Positions 15,762-24,023 of a stretch of 64,000 nucleotides of DNA are shown piece by piece. The position numbers and the translations under genes are program-made. Under the pieces are notes generated by a model. The model saw only the letters and a program-made list of their open reading frames with translations. It was not told where the DNA came from and searched no databases. This DNA comes from DATEDA01 sp963789885 (GTDB taxonomy: Bacteria; Pseudomonadota; Gammaproteobacteria; Burkholderiales; SG8-39): positions 427,530-491,529 of the forward strand of contig CAWBNB010000005.1 in the NCBI GenBank assembly GCA_963789885.1, given 5' to 3'. Numbering within the stretch: position 1 is the stretch's first letter; each line of letters opens with the position of its first letter.

Positions 15762-17105
15762 ATGAACACACGGACGCTCCCGCTTGCGCTCGTCGTCGTC
15801 GCCGCGCTCGGCCTTGTCGCGTGCGGCCAGGAAGAGCCGAAGAAGGCCGCCGAAGCGCCGAAGGCCGCTGCGCCCCCGCCGAGCATCACGATCATGATCG
15901 GGCACGTCGGTCCGCTCACCGGCGGCATCGCGCACCTCGGCAAGGACAACGAGAACGGGGCGCGGCTCGCGATCGAGCAGGCGAACGCGGCGAAGATCCA
16001 GATCGACGGCAAGGAAGCGAAGTTCGTGCTCGTCGCCGAGGACGACCAGGCCGATCCGAAGGTGGGCGCGACGGTCGCGCAGAAGCTGGTGGACGCGAAG
16101 GTCGCCGGCGTCGTCGGCCATCTGAACTCCGGCACCTCGATTCCGGCCTCGCCGATCTACAACCAGGCGGGGATCCCGGTGATCTCGGGCTCGGCGACCA
16201 ACCCCAAGCTCACCGAACAGGGCTTCAAGCAGCAGTTCCGCGTCGTCGGCCGCGACGACCAGCAGGGACCGGCGATCGCGAGCTATCTCGCTTCGATGAA
16301 CAAGCCGAAGACGGTCGCGATCATCGACGACGCGACGGCGTACGGTGCCGGCCTCGCCGACGAGGTCGAGAAGACGCTGAAGGCGGCTGGCGTGAAGGTG
16401 CTCCCGCGCGAGAAGGGCACCGACAAGACCACGGACTGGAAGGCGGTGCTCACGAAGCTGAAGGGACGCAACCCCGACGCGGTGTTCTACGGGGGCATGG
16501 ACGCGACCGGCGGCCCGCTCCTCAAGCAGGGCCGCGAGCTCGGGCTGAAGGCGGTGTTCGCGTTCGGCGACGGCGCGTGCACCAACGAGATGCCCAAGCT
16601 TGCCGGCGACGCCGCGGCCGAGGGGCTGCTCTGCTCGCAGGCCGGAATCCCGCCGCAAGCGGCGAGCAAGAAATTCCTCGACGCTTACAAGGCGAAGTAC
16701 AACGTCGACCCCATCATCTACGCGCCGTTCACCTACGACGCGGCGAACCTCCTGATCGAGGCGATGAAGAAGGCGAACTCGCCCGACCCGGCGAAGTACC
16801 TGCCGGAGCTCCAGAAGATCAGCTTCAACGGCGCGACCGGCCCGATCGCCTTCGACGAGAAGGGCGACCGCAAGGACGCCGAGATCACGATCTTCACCAT
16901 GAAGGGCGGCAAGCTCGAGCCGATCGCGATCGTGAAGGGCGGCAAGACCATCGCCTACAACGAGTTCCTGCAGATGCTCACCGGGGCGGTGACTGCCGCC
17001 GGCGACGCGGCGAAGGCTGCGGTGGACGCGGCGGCGAAGGCCGCCGGCGGCGCGGCCCAGCCGGCCGGCGACGCGAAGGGGGCGATGGACGCGGCGAAGA
17101 AGTGA
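15762..17105 (+). CDS. branched-chain amino acid-type ABC substrate-binding lipoprotein
   Basis: A 447-residue LivJ-like type I periplasmic binding protein. The signal peptide ends in lipobox LVAC (C21), so it is probably lipid-anchored. A Lys/Ala/Pro linker (about 22-40) leads to the binding domain (IGHVGPLTGGIAHLGKDNENGA...). The C-terminus has an unusual Ala/Gly/Lys/Asp-rich tail of about 40 residues (roughly 407-447), absent from typical LivJ. First gene of a complete ABC operon with its own promoter and followed by an intrinsic terminator, so it can be expressed above the permease genes. Ligand is not predictable. Confidence 0.9.
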   Translation: MNTRTLPLALVVVAALGLVACGQEEPKKAAEAPKAAAPPPSITIMIGHVGPLTGGIAHLGKDNENGARLAIEQANAAKIQIDGKEAKFVLVAEDDQADPKVGATVAQKLVDAKVAGVVGHLNSGTSIPASPIYNQAGIPVISGSATNPKLTEQGFKQQFRVVGRDDQQGPAIASYLASMNKPKTVAIIDDATAYGAGLADEVEKTLKAAGVKVLPREKGTDKTTDWKAVLTKLKGRNPDAVFYGGMDATGGPLLKQGRELGLKAVFAFGDGACTNEMPKLAGDAAAEGLLCSQAGIPPQAASKKFLDAYKAKYNVDPIIYAPFTYDAANLLIEAMKKANSPDPAKYLPELQKISFNGATGPIAFDEKGDRKDAEITIFTMKGGKLEPIAIVKGGKTIAYNEFLQMLTGAVTAAGDAAKAAVDAAAKAAGGAAQPAGDAKGAMDAAKK

Positions 17106-17146
17106 CCTCGCGCTAGCGAGCGCATCCCGGTGCGCGGGATGCGGAG

Positions 17147-17175
17147 AAAGGCCGGCGCTGCCGGCCTTTTTCTTT
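17147..17175 (+). terminator. intrinsic terminator after the binding-protein gene
   Basis: AAAGGCCGGC and GCCGGCCTTT with a GCT loop, followed by TTCTTT. A classical rho-independent terminator between livJ-like and livH-like genes; partial read-through would set binding protein in excess over permease. Confidence 0.85.
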
Positions 17176-17226
17176 CCGTCCACGCCCGTGTTACCTTCCC
17201 CACGGTCCCGGCGGAGGGGAGCGGCT

Positions 17227-17258
17227 TGGACATCTTCATCCAGCAGATCATCAACGGC
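17227..17258 (+). repeat. duplicated 5' end of livH (upstream copy)
   Basis: A 32-bp segment identical to 17323-17354, the first codons of livH, lying exactly 96 bp upstream. Preceded by T it gives a TTG start after a GGAGGGG ribosome binding site, reading LDIFIQQIING and then 18 unrelated codons to a TGA at 17313. So a 29-codon abortive leader with a better ribosome binding site than the real gene. Confidence 0.85.
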
Positions 17259-17321
17259 GCGCGATGGACCGCGCGGCCTGCTCCGCACCCGCGGCCGCGC
17301 TGCACGCCCGGTTGAGCGCCG

Positions 17322-18245
17322 ATGGACATCTTCATCCAGCAGATCATCAACGGCTTGACGCTCGGGGCCGTGTATGCCGTCGTTGCGCTCGGCTACACGA
17401 TGGTCTACGGCATCATCCAGCTCATCAACTTCGCGCACGGCGAGCTGGTGATGATCGGCGCCATGGTGGCCTTCAGTCTGATCGTCGCGCTCGCGCCGTC
17501 CGGGCTGCCGCCGCTCGCGATCGTGCTGATCGCGACCGGGTGCGCGGTCCCGGTCTGCATGATCCTCGGCTACGCGATGGAGCGGATCGCGTACCGCCCG
17601 CTGCGCGGCGCGCCGCGGCTCGCGCCGCTGATCACCGCCATCGGCATCTCGATCATCCTCCAGCACGTCGCGATGATGATCTGGAGCCGCAACCCGCTCG
17701 CGTTCCCGCAGGTGATCAAGGCGGTGTCCTACGACGTCGGCGGCGCGACGATCACCAACGTGCAGATCGGCATCCTCGTGATCTCGACCGCGATGATGGC
17801 GGCGCTCGCGTTCATGGTGTACCGCACGAAGCTCGGCGCCGCGATGCGTGCGACCGCGCAGAACGCGCAGATCGCCGGCCTGATGGGCATCGACTCGAAC
17901 CGGATCATTGCCGCGACGTTCGTCATCGGCGCGGCGATGGCCGCGGTCGCCGGCGTCATGGTCGCAAACTACTACGGCATCGCGCACTACACCATGGGCG
18001 CACCGCTCGGTCTGAAGGCGTTCTGCGCGGCGGTGCTCGGCGGCATCGGCAACCTGCCCGGCGCGATGCTCGGCGGCATTCTGCTCGGCGTGGTCGAGGC
18101 GCTCGGCGCGGGCTACATCGGCGACCTGACCGGCAACGTCTTCGGCTCCAACTACCAGGACGTGTTCGCGTTCATCGTCCTGATCCTGGTGCTCGTGTTC
18201 CGCCCGCAGGGGCTGCTCGGCGAACGGGTCGGCGACCGCGCATGA
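17322..18245 (+). CDS. livH: branched-chain amino acid ABC transporter permease LivH-like
   Basis: A 307-residue inner-membrane permease with about eight hydrophobic segments and the LivH signature around LINFAHGELVMIGAM near residue 40 and the EAA-like loop near GLMGIDSNRIIAATFVIG. Together with LivM-like, LivG-like and LivF-like neighbours it forms an importer for branched-chain amino acids or related small acids/amides. The ATG (17322) has only a weak ribosome binding site. The first 32 bases after A of the ATG are duplicated 96 bp upstream. Stop overlaps the next ATG (ATGA). Confidence 0.92.
   Translation: MDIFIQQIINGLTLGAVYAVVALGYTMVYGIIQLINFAHGELVMIGAMVAFSLIVALAPSGLPPLAIVLIATGCAVPVCMILGYAMERIAYRPLRGAPRLAPLITAIGISIILQHVAMMIWSRNPLAFPQVIKAVSYDVGGATITNVQIGILVISTAMMAALAFMVYRTKLGAAMRATAQNAQIAGLMGIDSNRIIAATFVIGAAMAAVAGVMVANYYGIAHYTMGAPLGLKAFCAAVLGGIGNLPGAMLGGILLGVVEALGAGYIGDLTGNVFGSNYQDVFAFIVLILVLVFRPQGLLGERVGDRA
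17323..17354 (+). repeat. duplicated 5' end of livH (genic copy)
   Basis: Second copy of the 32-bp direct repeat, located at codons 1-11 of livH. The 64 bp between the two copies has no counterpart elsewhere in the window that I could see. Confidence 0.85.
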
Positions 18246-19339
18246 CCGGCGACTCGCTCGCCCGCTGGCGCAAGCACCCGGCCGCGCTGATGGTCGGGAT
18301 CGGGCTCCTGACCATCGCGCTCGCGGCGCTCCCGTTCGTGCTCACCGCGAACCTCGGGACGACCTGGGTGCGGATCACCAACCTCGCGATCCTCTACATC
18401 TTTCTCGCGCTCGGCCTGAACATCGTCGTCGGCTTCGCCGGGCTGCTCGACCTCGGCTACATCGCCTTCTACGCGGTCGGCGCGTACGTCTACGCCTTGC
18501 TCGCCTCGCCCCACTTCAACCTCCACTGGCCGTTCTGGGCGATCCTGCCGATCGGCGCGGCGGTGGCCGCGCTCTTCGGCGTCCTGCTCGGCGCGCCGAC
18601 GCTCAAGCTCCGCGGCGACTACCTCGCGATCGTGACGCTCGGCTTCGGCGAGATCATCCGCATCTTCCTCAACAACCTCGACCAGCCGGTCAACATCACC
18701 AACGGCCCGCGCGGCATCGCGCGGATCGACCCGGTGCGGATCGACGGCGTGAGCTTCGGCGTCACCGACACGGTGGGCGGGCTCGCGTTCACCGGCCCGA
18801 TCAAGTACTACTACCTGCTGCTCGCGCTCGTGCTCGTGGTGATCTTCATCAACGTCCGGCTGCAGAACTCCCGCATCGGCCGGGCGTGGGAGGCGATCCG
18901 CGAGGACGAGATCGCCGCGCGCGCGATGGGCATCAACACGACCAGCGTGAAGCTCCTCGCGTTCGCGATGGGCGCGTGCTTCGGGGGCGTCGCGGGCGGA
19001 ATGTTCTCCGCCATCCAGCAGTTCATCAGCCCGGAGAGCTTCGTGCTGGTCGAGTCGGTCATGGTGCTCGCGATGGTGGTGCTCGGCGGCATGGGCAACA
19101 TCTGGGGCGTCATCCTCGGCGCGCTCCTGCTCTCGTTCGTCCCGGAGATCCTGCGGTTCACCGTCGAGCCGCTGCAGCGGCAGCTCTTCGGCCGCATGCT
19201 GATCGAGCCGGAGGTGATCCGGATGCTGATCTTCGGGTTCGCGCTCGTGCTGATCATGATCCTGCGCCCGGGCGGGCTGTGGCCCTCCGCGGTGCGCAAG
19301 CGCGAGCTCGCGGCGCGGAACACGGGCGCGCCGCCGTGA
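18242..19339 (+). CDS. livM: branched-chain amino acid ABC transporter permease LivM-like
   Basis: A 365-residue permease with about nine hydrophobic segments, including LALGLNIVVGFAGLLDLGYIAFYAVGAY (about 58-85), the diagnostic LivM segment. The cytosolic EAA-like loop AIREDEIAARAMGINTTSVKLLAFA contacts the ATPases. Start fixed by ATGA overlap with livH; the GTG of the next gene overlaps its stop (GTGA). Substrate follows the cognate binding protein. Confidence 0.92.
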   Translation: MTGDSLARWRKHPAALMVGIGLLTIALAALPFVLTANLGTTWVRITNLAILYIFLALGLNIVVGFAGLLDLGYIAFYAVGAYVYALLASPHFNLHWPFWAILPIGAAVAALFGVLLGAPTLKLRGDYLAIVTLGFGEIIRIFLNNLDQPVNITNGPRGIARIDPVRIDGVSFGVTDTVGGLAFTGPIKYYYLLLALVLVVIFINVRLQNSRIGRAWEAIREDEIAARAMGINTTSVKLLAFAMGACFGGVAGGMFSAIQQFISPESFVLVESVMVLAMVVLGGMGNIWGVILGALLLSFVPEILRFTVEPLQRQLFGRMLIEPEVIRMLIFGFALVLIMILRPGGLWPSAVRKRELAARNTGAPP

Positions 19340-20100
19340 CCGCTCTCGCCCGGGCGGACGGCATTGCCAAGCGCTTCGGGGGCGTCCAGGCGCTCACCGA
19401 GGTCAGCTTCACGATCGACCGCGGCGCGATCTACGGCCTGATCGGCCCGAACGGCGCGGGCAAGACCACGCTCTTCAACCTCCTCACCGGAATCTACGCG
19501 CCCGACACCGGCAGCTTCACCTTCGACGACGCACCGCTCGCCGGGCTGAAGGCACACGAAGTCACCGCGCGCGGCATCGCGCGCACGTTCCAGAACATCC
19601 GCCTGTTCGCCAACCTGTCGGCGCTCGAGAACGTGATGATCGGCCGCCACGTGCGCACGCGCACCGGCGTCGTCGGCGCGATCCTGCGCCATCGTGCTGC
19701 AGCGGAGGAGGAGCGTGCGATCGAGCGGCGTGCCGCCGAGCTGCTCGAATACGTCGGGATCGCCGCGCGGGCGAACGACCCGGCGGGGAGCCTGCCCTAC
19801 GGCGATCAGCGGCGGCTCGAGATCGCGCGGGCGCTCGCGACCGAGCCGAAGCTCCTCGCGCTCGACGAGCCGGCGGCCGGAATGAACGCTTCGGAGACCC
19901 GGGCGCTGAAAGGGCTGCTCGAGGCGATTCGCCGCGACGGCGTGACGATCCTCCTGATCGAGCACGACGTCCGGCTGGTGATGGGGGTCTGCGATCGCGT
20001 GCTGGTGCTCGACCATGGCGAGCGCATCGCAGAGGGCCTGCCCGCGCAGGTGCAGCGCGATCCGAAGGTGATCGAGGCCTACCTCGGCACTGCCCAATGA
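19336..20100 (+). CDS. livG: ABC transporter ATPase LivG-like
   Basis: A 254-residue cytosolic ABC ATPase of the LivG type. Walker A is GPNGAGKTT, the Q-loop lies in RTFQNIRLFANLSALENV, and Walker B is LLALDEPAAGM. The signature reads SLPYGDQRRLEIARAL, the YGxQRRLEIARAL form of the LivG subgroup, in place of LSGGQ. The C-terminal PKVIEAYLG motif is present. GTG start overlaps the livM stop; stop overlaps livF (ATGA). Confidence 0.93.
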   Translation: MTALARADGIAKRFGGVQALTEVSFTIDRGAIYGLIGPNGAGKTTLFNLLTGIYAPDTGSFTFDDAPLAGLKAHEVTARGIARTFQNIRLFANLSALENVMIGRHVRTRTGVVGAILRHRAAAEEERAIERRAAELLEYVGIAARANDPAGSLPYGDQRRLEIARALATEPKLLALDEPAAGMNASETRALKGLLEAIRRDGVTILLIEHDVRLVMGVCDRVLVLDHGERIAEGLPAQVQRDPKVIEAYLGTAQ

Positions 20101-20813
20101 GTCTGCTGCAGGTAACCCATCTCGAGGTTCGCTACGGCGGCATCCGCGCCGTGAAGGGCATTGACCTCGCGGTCGATGAAGGCGAGCTCGTCTGCCTGAT
20201 CGGCGCCAACGGGGCGGGCAAGTCCTCGACGCTCCGCGCGATCTCGGGCGTGATGCCGTCGGCCCCGGGAATGGTGCGCTACGCCGGCCGCGACCTCGCC
20301 GGCATGCGCGCGTTCGAACGCGTCCGCGCCGGCCTGGTGATGGTGCCCGAGGGTCGCGGCGTGTTTCCCCAGCTCACCGTCGAAGAGAACCTCGCGATGG
20401 GCGCCTACGCGCGCTCGGACGGCGGGGTCGCGTCCGACCGCGAGCGGGTGTTCGGGCTCTTTCCGCGGTTGCGCGAGCGCCGCGCGCAGACCGGCGGCAC
20501 GCTTTCCGGCGGCGAGCAGCAGATGCTAGCGATCGGCCGCGCGATCATGTCGCGGCCGAAGCTGCTGCTGCTCGACGAACCGAGCATGGGGCTCGCGCCG
20601 ATCGTCGTGCAGCTGATCTTCGAGGTGATCAAGGAGATCAACGCCGGCGGCGTGACCTGTTTGCTGGTGGAGCAGAACGCACGCGCGGCGCTCGGACTCG
20701 CGAGCCGCGCCTACGTGATGGAGAGCGGGACGATCACGCTGTCGGGCCCGGCGGAAGCGCTTGCGCACGACCCGAAAGTGGTGGAAGCGTACCTAGGCGG
20801 CGAAGCGGCTTGA
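20097..20813 (+). CDS. livF: ABC transporter ATPase LivF-like
   Basis: A 238-residue ABC ATPase. Walker A GANGAGKSS, signature LSGGEQQMLAIGRAIMSRP, Walker B LLLLDEPSMGLAPIVV, and C-terminal PKVVEAYLG. Pairs with the LivG-like protein to energise the LivHM permease. Last gene of the operon; the convergent MATE gene ends 33 bp further on. Confidence 0.93.
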   Translation: MSLLQVTHLEVRYGGIRAVKGIDLAVDEGELVCLIGANGAGKSSTLRAISGVMPSAPGMVRYAGRDLAGMRAFERVRAGLVMVPEGRGVFPQLTVEENLAMGAYARSDGGVASDRERVFGLFPRLRERRAQTGGTLSGGEQQMLAIGRAIMSRPKLLLLDEPSMGLAPIVVQLIFEVIKEINAGGVTCLLVEQNARAALGLASRAYVMESGTITLSGPAEALAHDPKVVEAYLGGEAA

Positions 20814-20846
20814 GCGTGGGGCGGCGCGACTGCGAGCCGCCTCGAG

Positions 20847-22208
20847 TCAGCCCGGTCGCTTGCCCCAGTCCGTCCGCGCCACGAACCACGCGGAGAGCCC
20901 CCCGAAGATCGCCAGCCCGAGCGCGATCAGCGCGAAGAGCGCGACGAGCGGCGCGCCGAGGCTGACGGCCGCGATTCCGCCGATCACCACGACCGCAAGC
21001 CGCACCGTGCCCGCGAGGACCGGCCACAGCACGTGGCCCGCACCCTGCGAGGCGAAGTAGAGCGCCATGCCGACCCCGAAGAGGGGGTAGAGCGGCCCGA
21101 CGACCCGCAAGTAGCTCGCACCTGCGGCGCGCACCGCCGGGTCGTCCGAGAAGAGGTGCACCCAGGCATCGGGCACGATCGCTACCGTCAGTCCGATCGC
21201 GAGACAGACCGCCGCCGCCATCGCCGCGCCCACGAACGCGATCCGCTTGGCGCGCTCGGGCCGGCCGGCGCCGATGTTCGTGCCGACCAGCGCGACCATC
21301 GCCTGCCCCAGGGCGAACACCAGTGGGATCTGCAGCAGCTCGAGGCGCACGCCGACCCCGTAGCCCGCGAGCGCCGCGGCGCCGAAGCCCGCGACCAGAC
21401 CGGTGACGACCACCGCGGTGAGCACCGTCTGCACCGAGGACACGACCGAGAGCGCGCCGACGCGCAGGATGTCGGCGAAGAGCGTCCACTCGAAGCGCAG
21501 ATCCGCCCGCTTCGGCCGGAGGGCGCTGCCGGGACGCAGGAGCCAGGCGAGCATCGCCGCAGCGGCGAACGTGAAGTTGACGATGTAAGCGATCGCCGCG
21601 CCGGCGATGCCGAGGCGCGGGAACGGACCGGCGCCGAGGACGAGGGCGCCGGAGAGCGGGACGTGCAGCACCGCGGCGAGGGAGAGCGCGGCCGACGGCA
21701 CGAGCATGTTCCCGGTCCCGCGCAGGATGCTCGCGAACGTGTTGGCGAACCACACCATCGCCGCGCCGGCGAACAGCAGGTTCGAGTACGCGAGGGCTTC
21801 GGCGAGCGGCGCGTCCTTGCCGCCGAGGAGGCGGTAGATCGCCGGGCCCCCGGCGAGCATGAGCGCGGTGAACGCGAGCCCGAAGGCAGCGGCGAGGACG
21901 ATCGCGTGTGCCGCCAGCCGCCGCGCCTGGCCGGCGCGTCCGGCGCCGAGCGCGCGCGCGATCGACGACGAGACGCCGCCGCCCATCGCGCCGGCGGAAG
22001 CCATCTGCAGCAGCATCACCAGCGGAAAGACGAGGGCGAGGCCGGCGAGCGACGCTGTGCCGAGCCGGCCGATGAAGATGGTGTCGCCGACGCTGACCGC
22101 GGTCTGGAACGCGACCAGGACCACGCCCGGTACCGCGAGCCGTGCGATCGCCGGGACGATGGGCGCGGCGAGCAGCCGTTCGGTGCGGGTCGCGTGCGGG
22201 GCGGTCAC
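20847..22208 (-). CDS. MATE-family efflux transporter
   Basis: A 453-residue inner-membrane protein with about twelve hydrophobic segments in two halves, typical of MATE multidrug/sodium or proton antiporters (usual length about 450). The N-terminal pattern LAVPGVVLVAFQTAVSVGDTIFIGRLG, with the conserved VDT-like VGDT, and FANTFASILRGTGNMLVP in the middle support the family. Starts at GTG. Substrate unknown. It lies convergently to livF and is downstream of two small minus-strand genes. Confidence 0.88.
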   Translation of the reverse strand: MTAPHATRTERLLAAPIVPAIARLAVPGVVLVAFQTAVSVGDTIFIGRLGTASLAGLALVFPLVMLLQMASAGAMGGGVSSSIARALGAGRAGQARRLAAHAIVLAAAFGLAFTALMLAGGPAIYRLLGGKDAPLAEALAYSNLLFAGAAMVWFANTFASILRGTGNMLVPSAALSLAAVLHVPLSGALVLGAGPFPRLGIAGAAIAYIVNFTFAAAAMLAWLLRPGSALRPKRADLRFEWTLFADILRVGALSVVSSVQTVLTAVVVTGLVAGFGAAALAGYGVGVRLELLQIPLVFALGQAMVALVGTNIGAGRPERAKRIAFVGAAMAAAVCLAIGLTVAIVPDAWVHLFSDDPAVRAAGASYLRVVGPLYPLFGVGMALYFASQGAGHVLWPVLAGTVRLAVVVIGGIAAVSLGAPLVALFALIALGLAIFGGLSAWFVARTDWGKRPG

Positions 22209-22233
22209 CGCCCCGAAGATAGCAGGCGAGGCC

Positions 22234-22476
22234 TCAGCCCACCCAGCGGAACAGCCCGAGCGCGATCAGCGCGCCCGCGTCGCGCGCGTCGACCACCGCG
22301 CTCGCGCCGGGCGCGGCGAACGCGTAGAGGCGCTTGGTGGCGGCGCCGATGTATGTGACGCGCACCGAACCGAGGTACTGCAGCACGACCTGCCGCAGCG
22401 CTGGCGCGCGAGGTGCTTCAGGTTTCGGTGAGGCCGTGCGGGCGATCGCCGCCCGCTTCTGTCCGCAACAGGTCAT
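22234..22476 (-). CDS. small hypothetical protein
   Basis: An 80-residue protein that I do not recognise. It begins MTCCGQKRAAIAR, with a Cys pair and basic cluster, has a short beta-rich middle (VVLQYLGSVRVTYIGAATKRLYAFAAPG) and ends VVDARDAGALIALGLFRWVG. No signal peptide or membrane helix. GGGAGA stands about 10 bases before ATG. Its first 59 bases overlap the end of the upstream membrane-protein gene in another frame, which suggests coupled translation. Confidence 0.55.
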   Translation of the reverse strand: MTCCGQKRAAIARTASPKPEAPRAPALRQVVLQYLGSVRVTYIGAATKRLYAFAAPGASAVVDARDAGALIALGLFRWVG

Positions 22477-22792
22477 GGTGGGTTTCTCCCTTGAACGATG
22501 GTTCGTGCGCGGCGACCAGACGTTCGGTAAGCGAGGCCGCGCCCGCGAGGGCGAGCCAGGCGGCGAACCAGGTCGCCACGGAGTCGGCCAGCACGAGCGC
22601 GAGTGGTGCCGCCGCCCAGAGCGCGGTGCAGTGGAAGCAGTCCATCGCCTGTCCGAGAAGGCCCTGCCCCGCCGCCAGCCGCAGCCGGAAGACGACGTCG
22701 CCGGGCCCGTCCTCGCGGGCGATGAGATGGGCGACCCGCCAGGTGGCGAGCGCGCCGACCGCGAAGAGCGACCAGAACGAGAGCTCGCTCAT
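22418..22792 (-). CDS. small membrane protein, DUF1360-like
   Basis: A 124-residue protein with two to three hydrophobic segments (FWSLFAVGALATWRVAHLIA, ALWAAAPLALVLADSVATWFAAWLALAG) separated by MDCFHCTALW. The FHC-x3-W pattern between helices resembles small DUF1360 membrane proteins. Function unknown. The ATG at 22792 overlaps the TGA of a 10-codon leader frame that has a strong AAGGAGG, so translation is probably coupled to it. Its 3' end overlaps the following small gene by 59 nt. Confidence 0.6.
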   Translation of the reverse strand: MSELSFWSLFAVGALATWRVAHLIAREDGPGDVVFRLRLAAGQGLLGQAMDCFHCTALWAAAPLALVLADSVATWFAAWLALAGAASLTERLVAAHEPSFKGETHHDLLRTEAGGDRPHGLTET

Positions 22793-22821
22793 CGGATGCG
22801 CCGCGGGGATCGGGTTGCCAT
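22789..22821 (-). CDS. 10-codon leader peptide coupled to the DUF1360-like gene
   Basis: ATG at 22821 with AAGGAGGCGAC immediately upstream encodes MATRSPRRIR and stops at a TGA that overlaps the next ATG (ATGA). The strong ribosome binding site is here and not at the larger gene. This frame is too small for homology evidence; the call rests on ribosome binding site and overlap. Confidence 0.45.
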   Translation of the reverse strand: MATRSPRRIR

Positions 22822-22838
22822 GTCGCCTCCTTGATGAC

Positions 22839-22901
22839 ACTCGCATCCTAGGCGCCGCGCCGCGCGGCCGAATCATTCCGAGCGCCTAGCCTGACGGTCG
22901 A
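22839..22901 (-). promoter_or_regulatory. conserved promoter block A upstream of the leader peptide
   Basis: Shares 13/13 bases (ACTCGCATCCTAG, plus-strand sense) and 23/30 of a second stretch, at identical spacing, with 25887-25949. On the minus strand it has TAGGAT (22850-22845) as a possible -10 element 24 nt before the leader ATG, and an upstream near-dyad CGGAAT-G-ATTCGG. Probably a promoter with a shared activator site. Confidence 0.45.
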
Positions 22902-22955
22902 TCGGCCGGACGGTCGATGCGCTCAGTACAATTGACGCCAGCCAAGGAGCGATTG

Positions 22956-24014
22956 ATGAGCGTCGATCTCGCGGTGACGGTAGGGAGCTTGCGTCTAAAG
23001 AATCCGGTGATCTGCGCGGCGGGCGAGCACGTGCTGACCGCCGCCGGCATTCGCGCGGGAATCGCCGCCGGCGCGGCGGTGGTGGTGGCGAAGTCCGTGA
23101 ACGAGACGCCGGCTGCGCGCGAGCAGCTTGCTCGCACCGACTACGCGCTGCTCGGTGCCGACTGGCAGCGCGAGCCGTGGCGGACAGCGGGCTGGCGCCA
23201 CGCGAGCCTGATGTGCCGCTCGGGCCTGCAGCCGATCGCGACCGACGAATGGATCGCCACCGTCGCCGCGCTCGATCGCGAAGCGCGTGCGCGGGATGCC
23301 CATGTGGCAGCGAGCATCATCCTCGCGGATCTCGGACAGGCGGTGACGATCGCGCGCGCGGTCGAAGCCGCAGGGATCCGCCTGCTCGAGTTCAACATCG
23401 GCGCGCCCTACGGCGAGGAGGCGGCGGTCGGTGCGATCGTGACCGAGCGCGCGGTGGGGCGTGTGCGCGAGCAGGTGAAGGCCGTCTGCGACGCGGTCGG
23501 CATCCCGGTGTGGGTGAAGCTCACCGGGCAGAGCGAGAACGTCGCCGCGCTCGCCGCGGCGGCGCGCGAGGGCGGGGCGGCCGCCGTGGTGATGATCGGG
23601 CGATCACTGGGTCTCATGCCCGACCTGGACAGCCACGACCCGCTGCTCGGCACCAACCTCGGGTACGGCGGCCGCTGGGCGCTGCCGCTCGCGTGCTACT
23701 GGCTCGCGCGCAGCCGACGCCAGCTCGGCGCGGCATTTGCGTTGATCGGGACGAACGGCGCGCGCAGCGGCCTCGACGTGGCGCGGATGATGCTCGCCGG
23801 GGCCTCGGCGGTCGAGCTCTGCACCGCGGTGATGACCGGGGGTTTCGGCGTGCTGCGCGATGCGATCCGCGAGCTCGAAGACTATCTCGCCGGACGCAAC
23901 GCAGCCGCGGCGTCCCTGATCGGGGTCGCCGCCGACCGGATCGGGAGCTTCGGCGCGCAGCCGCTGCGGCCGGACTACTGGCGCGGCTTCGTGCCGTCCG
24001 AGACGCTCGCCTGA
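22956..24014 (+). CDS. dihydroorotate dehydrogenase-like flavoprotein
   Basis: A 352-residue TIM-barrel protein of the dihydroorotate/dihydropyrimidine dehydrogenase (PreA-like) class. It begins VTVGSLRLKNPVICAAGEHVLTAAGIRAGIAAGAAVVVAKS, the usual N-terminal strand and FMN-contacting lysine (in AKS), with VWVKLTGQSENVAALA and LIGTNGARSGLDVARMMLAGASAVELCTAVM as the later FMN-binding elements. It lacks the fused 4Fe-4S domain and its loops differ from PyrD, so the substrate is uncertain. ATG at 22956 is preceded by AAGGAG. TACAAT at 22927 is a possible -10 element. Confidence 0.78.
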   Translation: MSVDLAVTVGSLRLKNPVICAAGEHVLTAAGIRAGIAAGAAVVVAKSVNETPAAREQLARTDYALLGADWQREPWRTAGWRHASLMCRSGLQPIATDEWIATVAALDREARARDAHVAASIILADLGQAVTIARAVEAAGIRLLEFNIGAPYGEEAAVGAIVTERAVGRVREQVKAVCDAVGIPVWVKLTGQSENVAALAAAAREGGAAAVVMIGRSLGLMPDLDSHDPLLGTNLGYGGRWALPLACYWLARSRRQLGAAFALIGTNGARSGLDVARMMLAGASAVELCTAVMTGGFGVLRDAIRELEDYLAGRNAAAASLIGVAADRIGSFGAQPLRPDYWRGFVPSETLA

Positions 24015-24023
24015 CTCGACGCG

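Noticed and set aside
16980..17105. Ala-rich coding tail as a nucleotide tandem repeat or CRISPR-like array
   Set aside because: The repeats are imperfect at DNA level, irregular in spacing and in frame with the binding protein.
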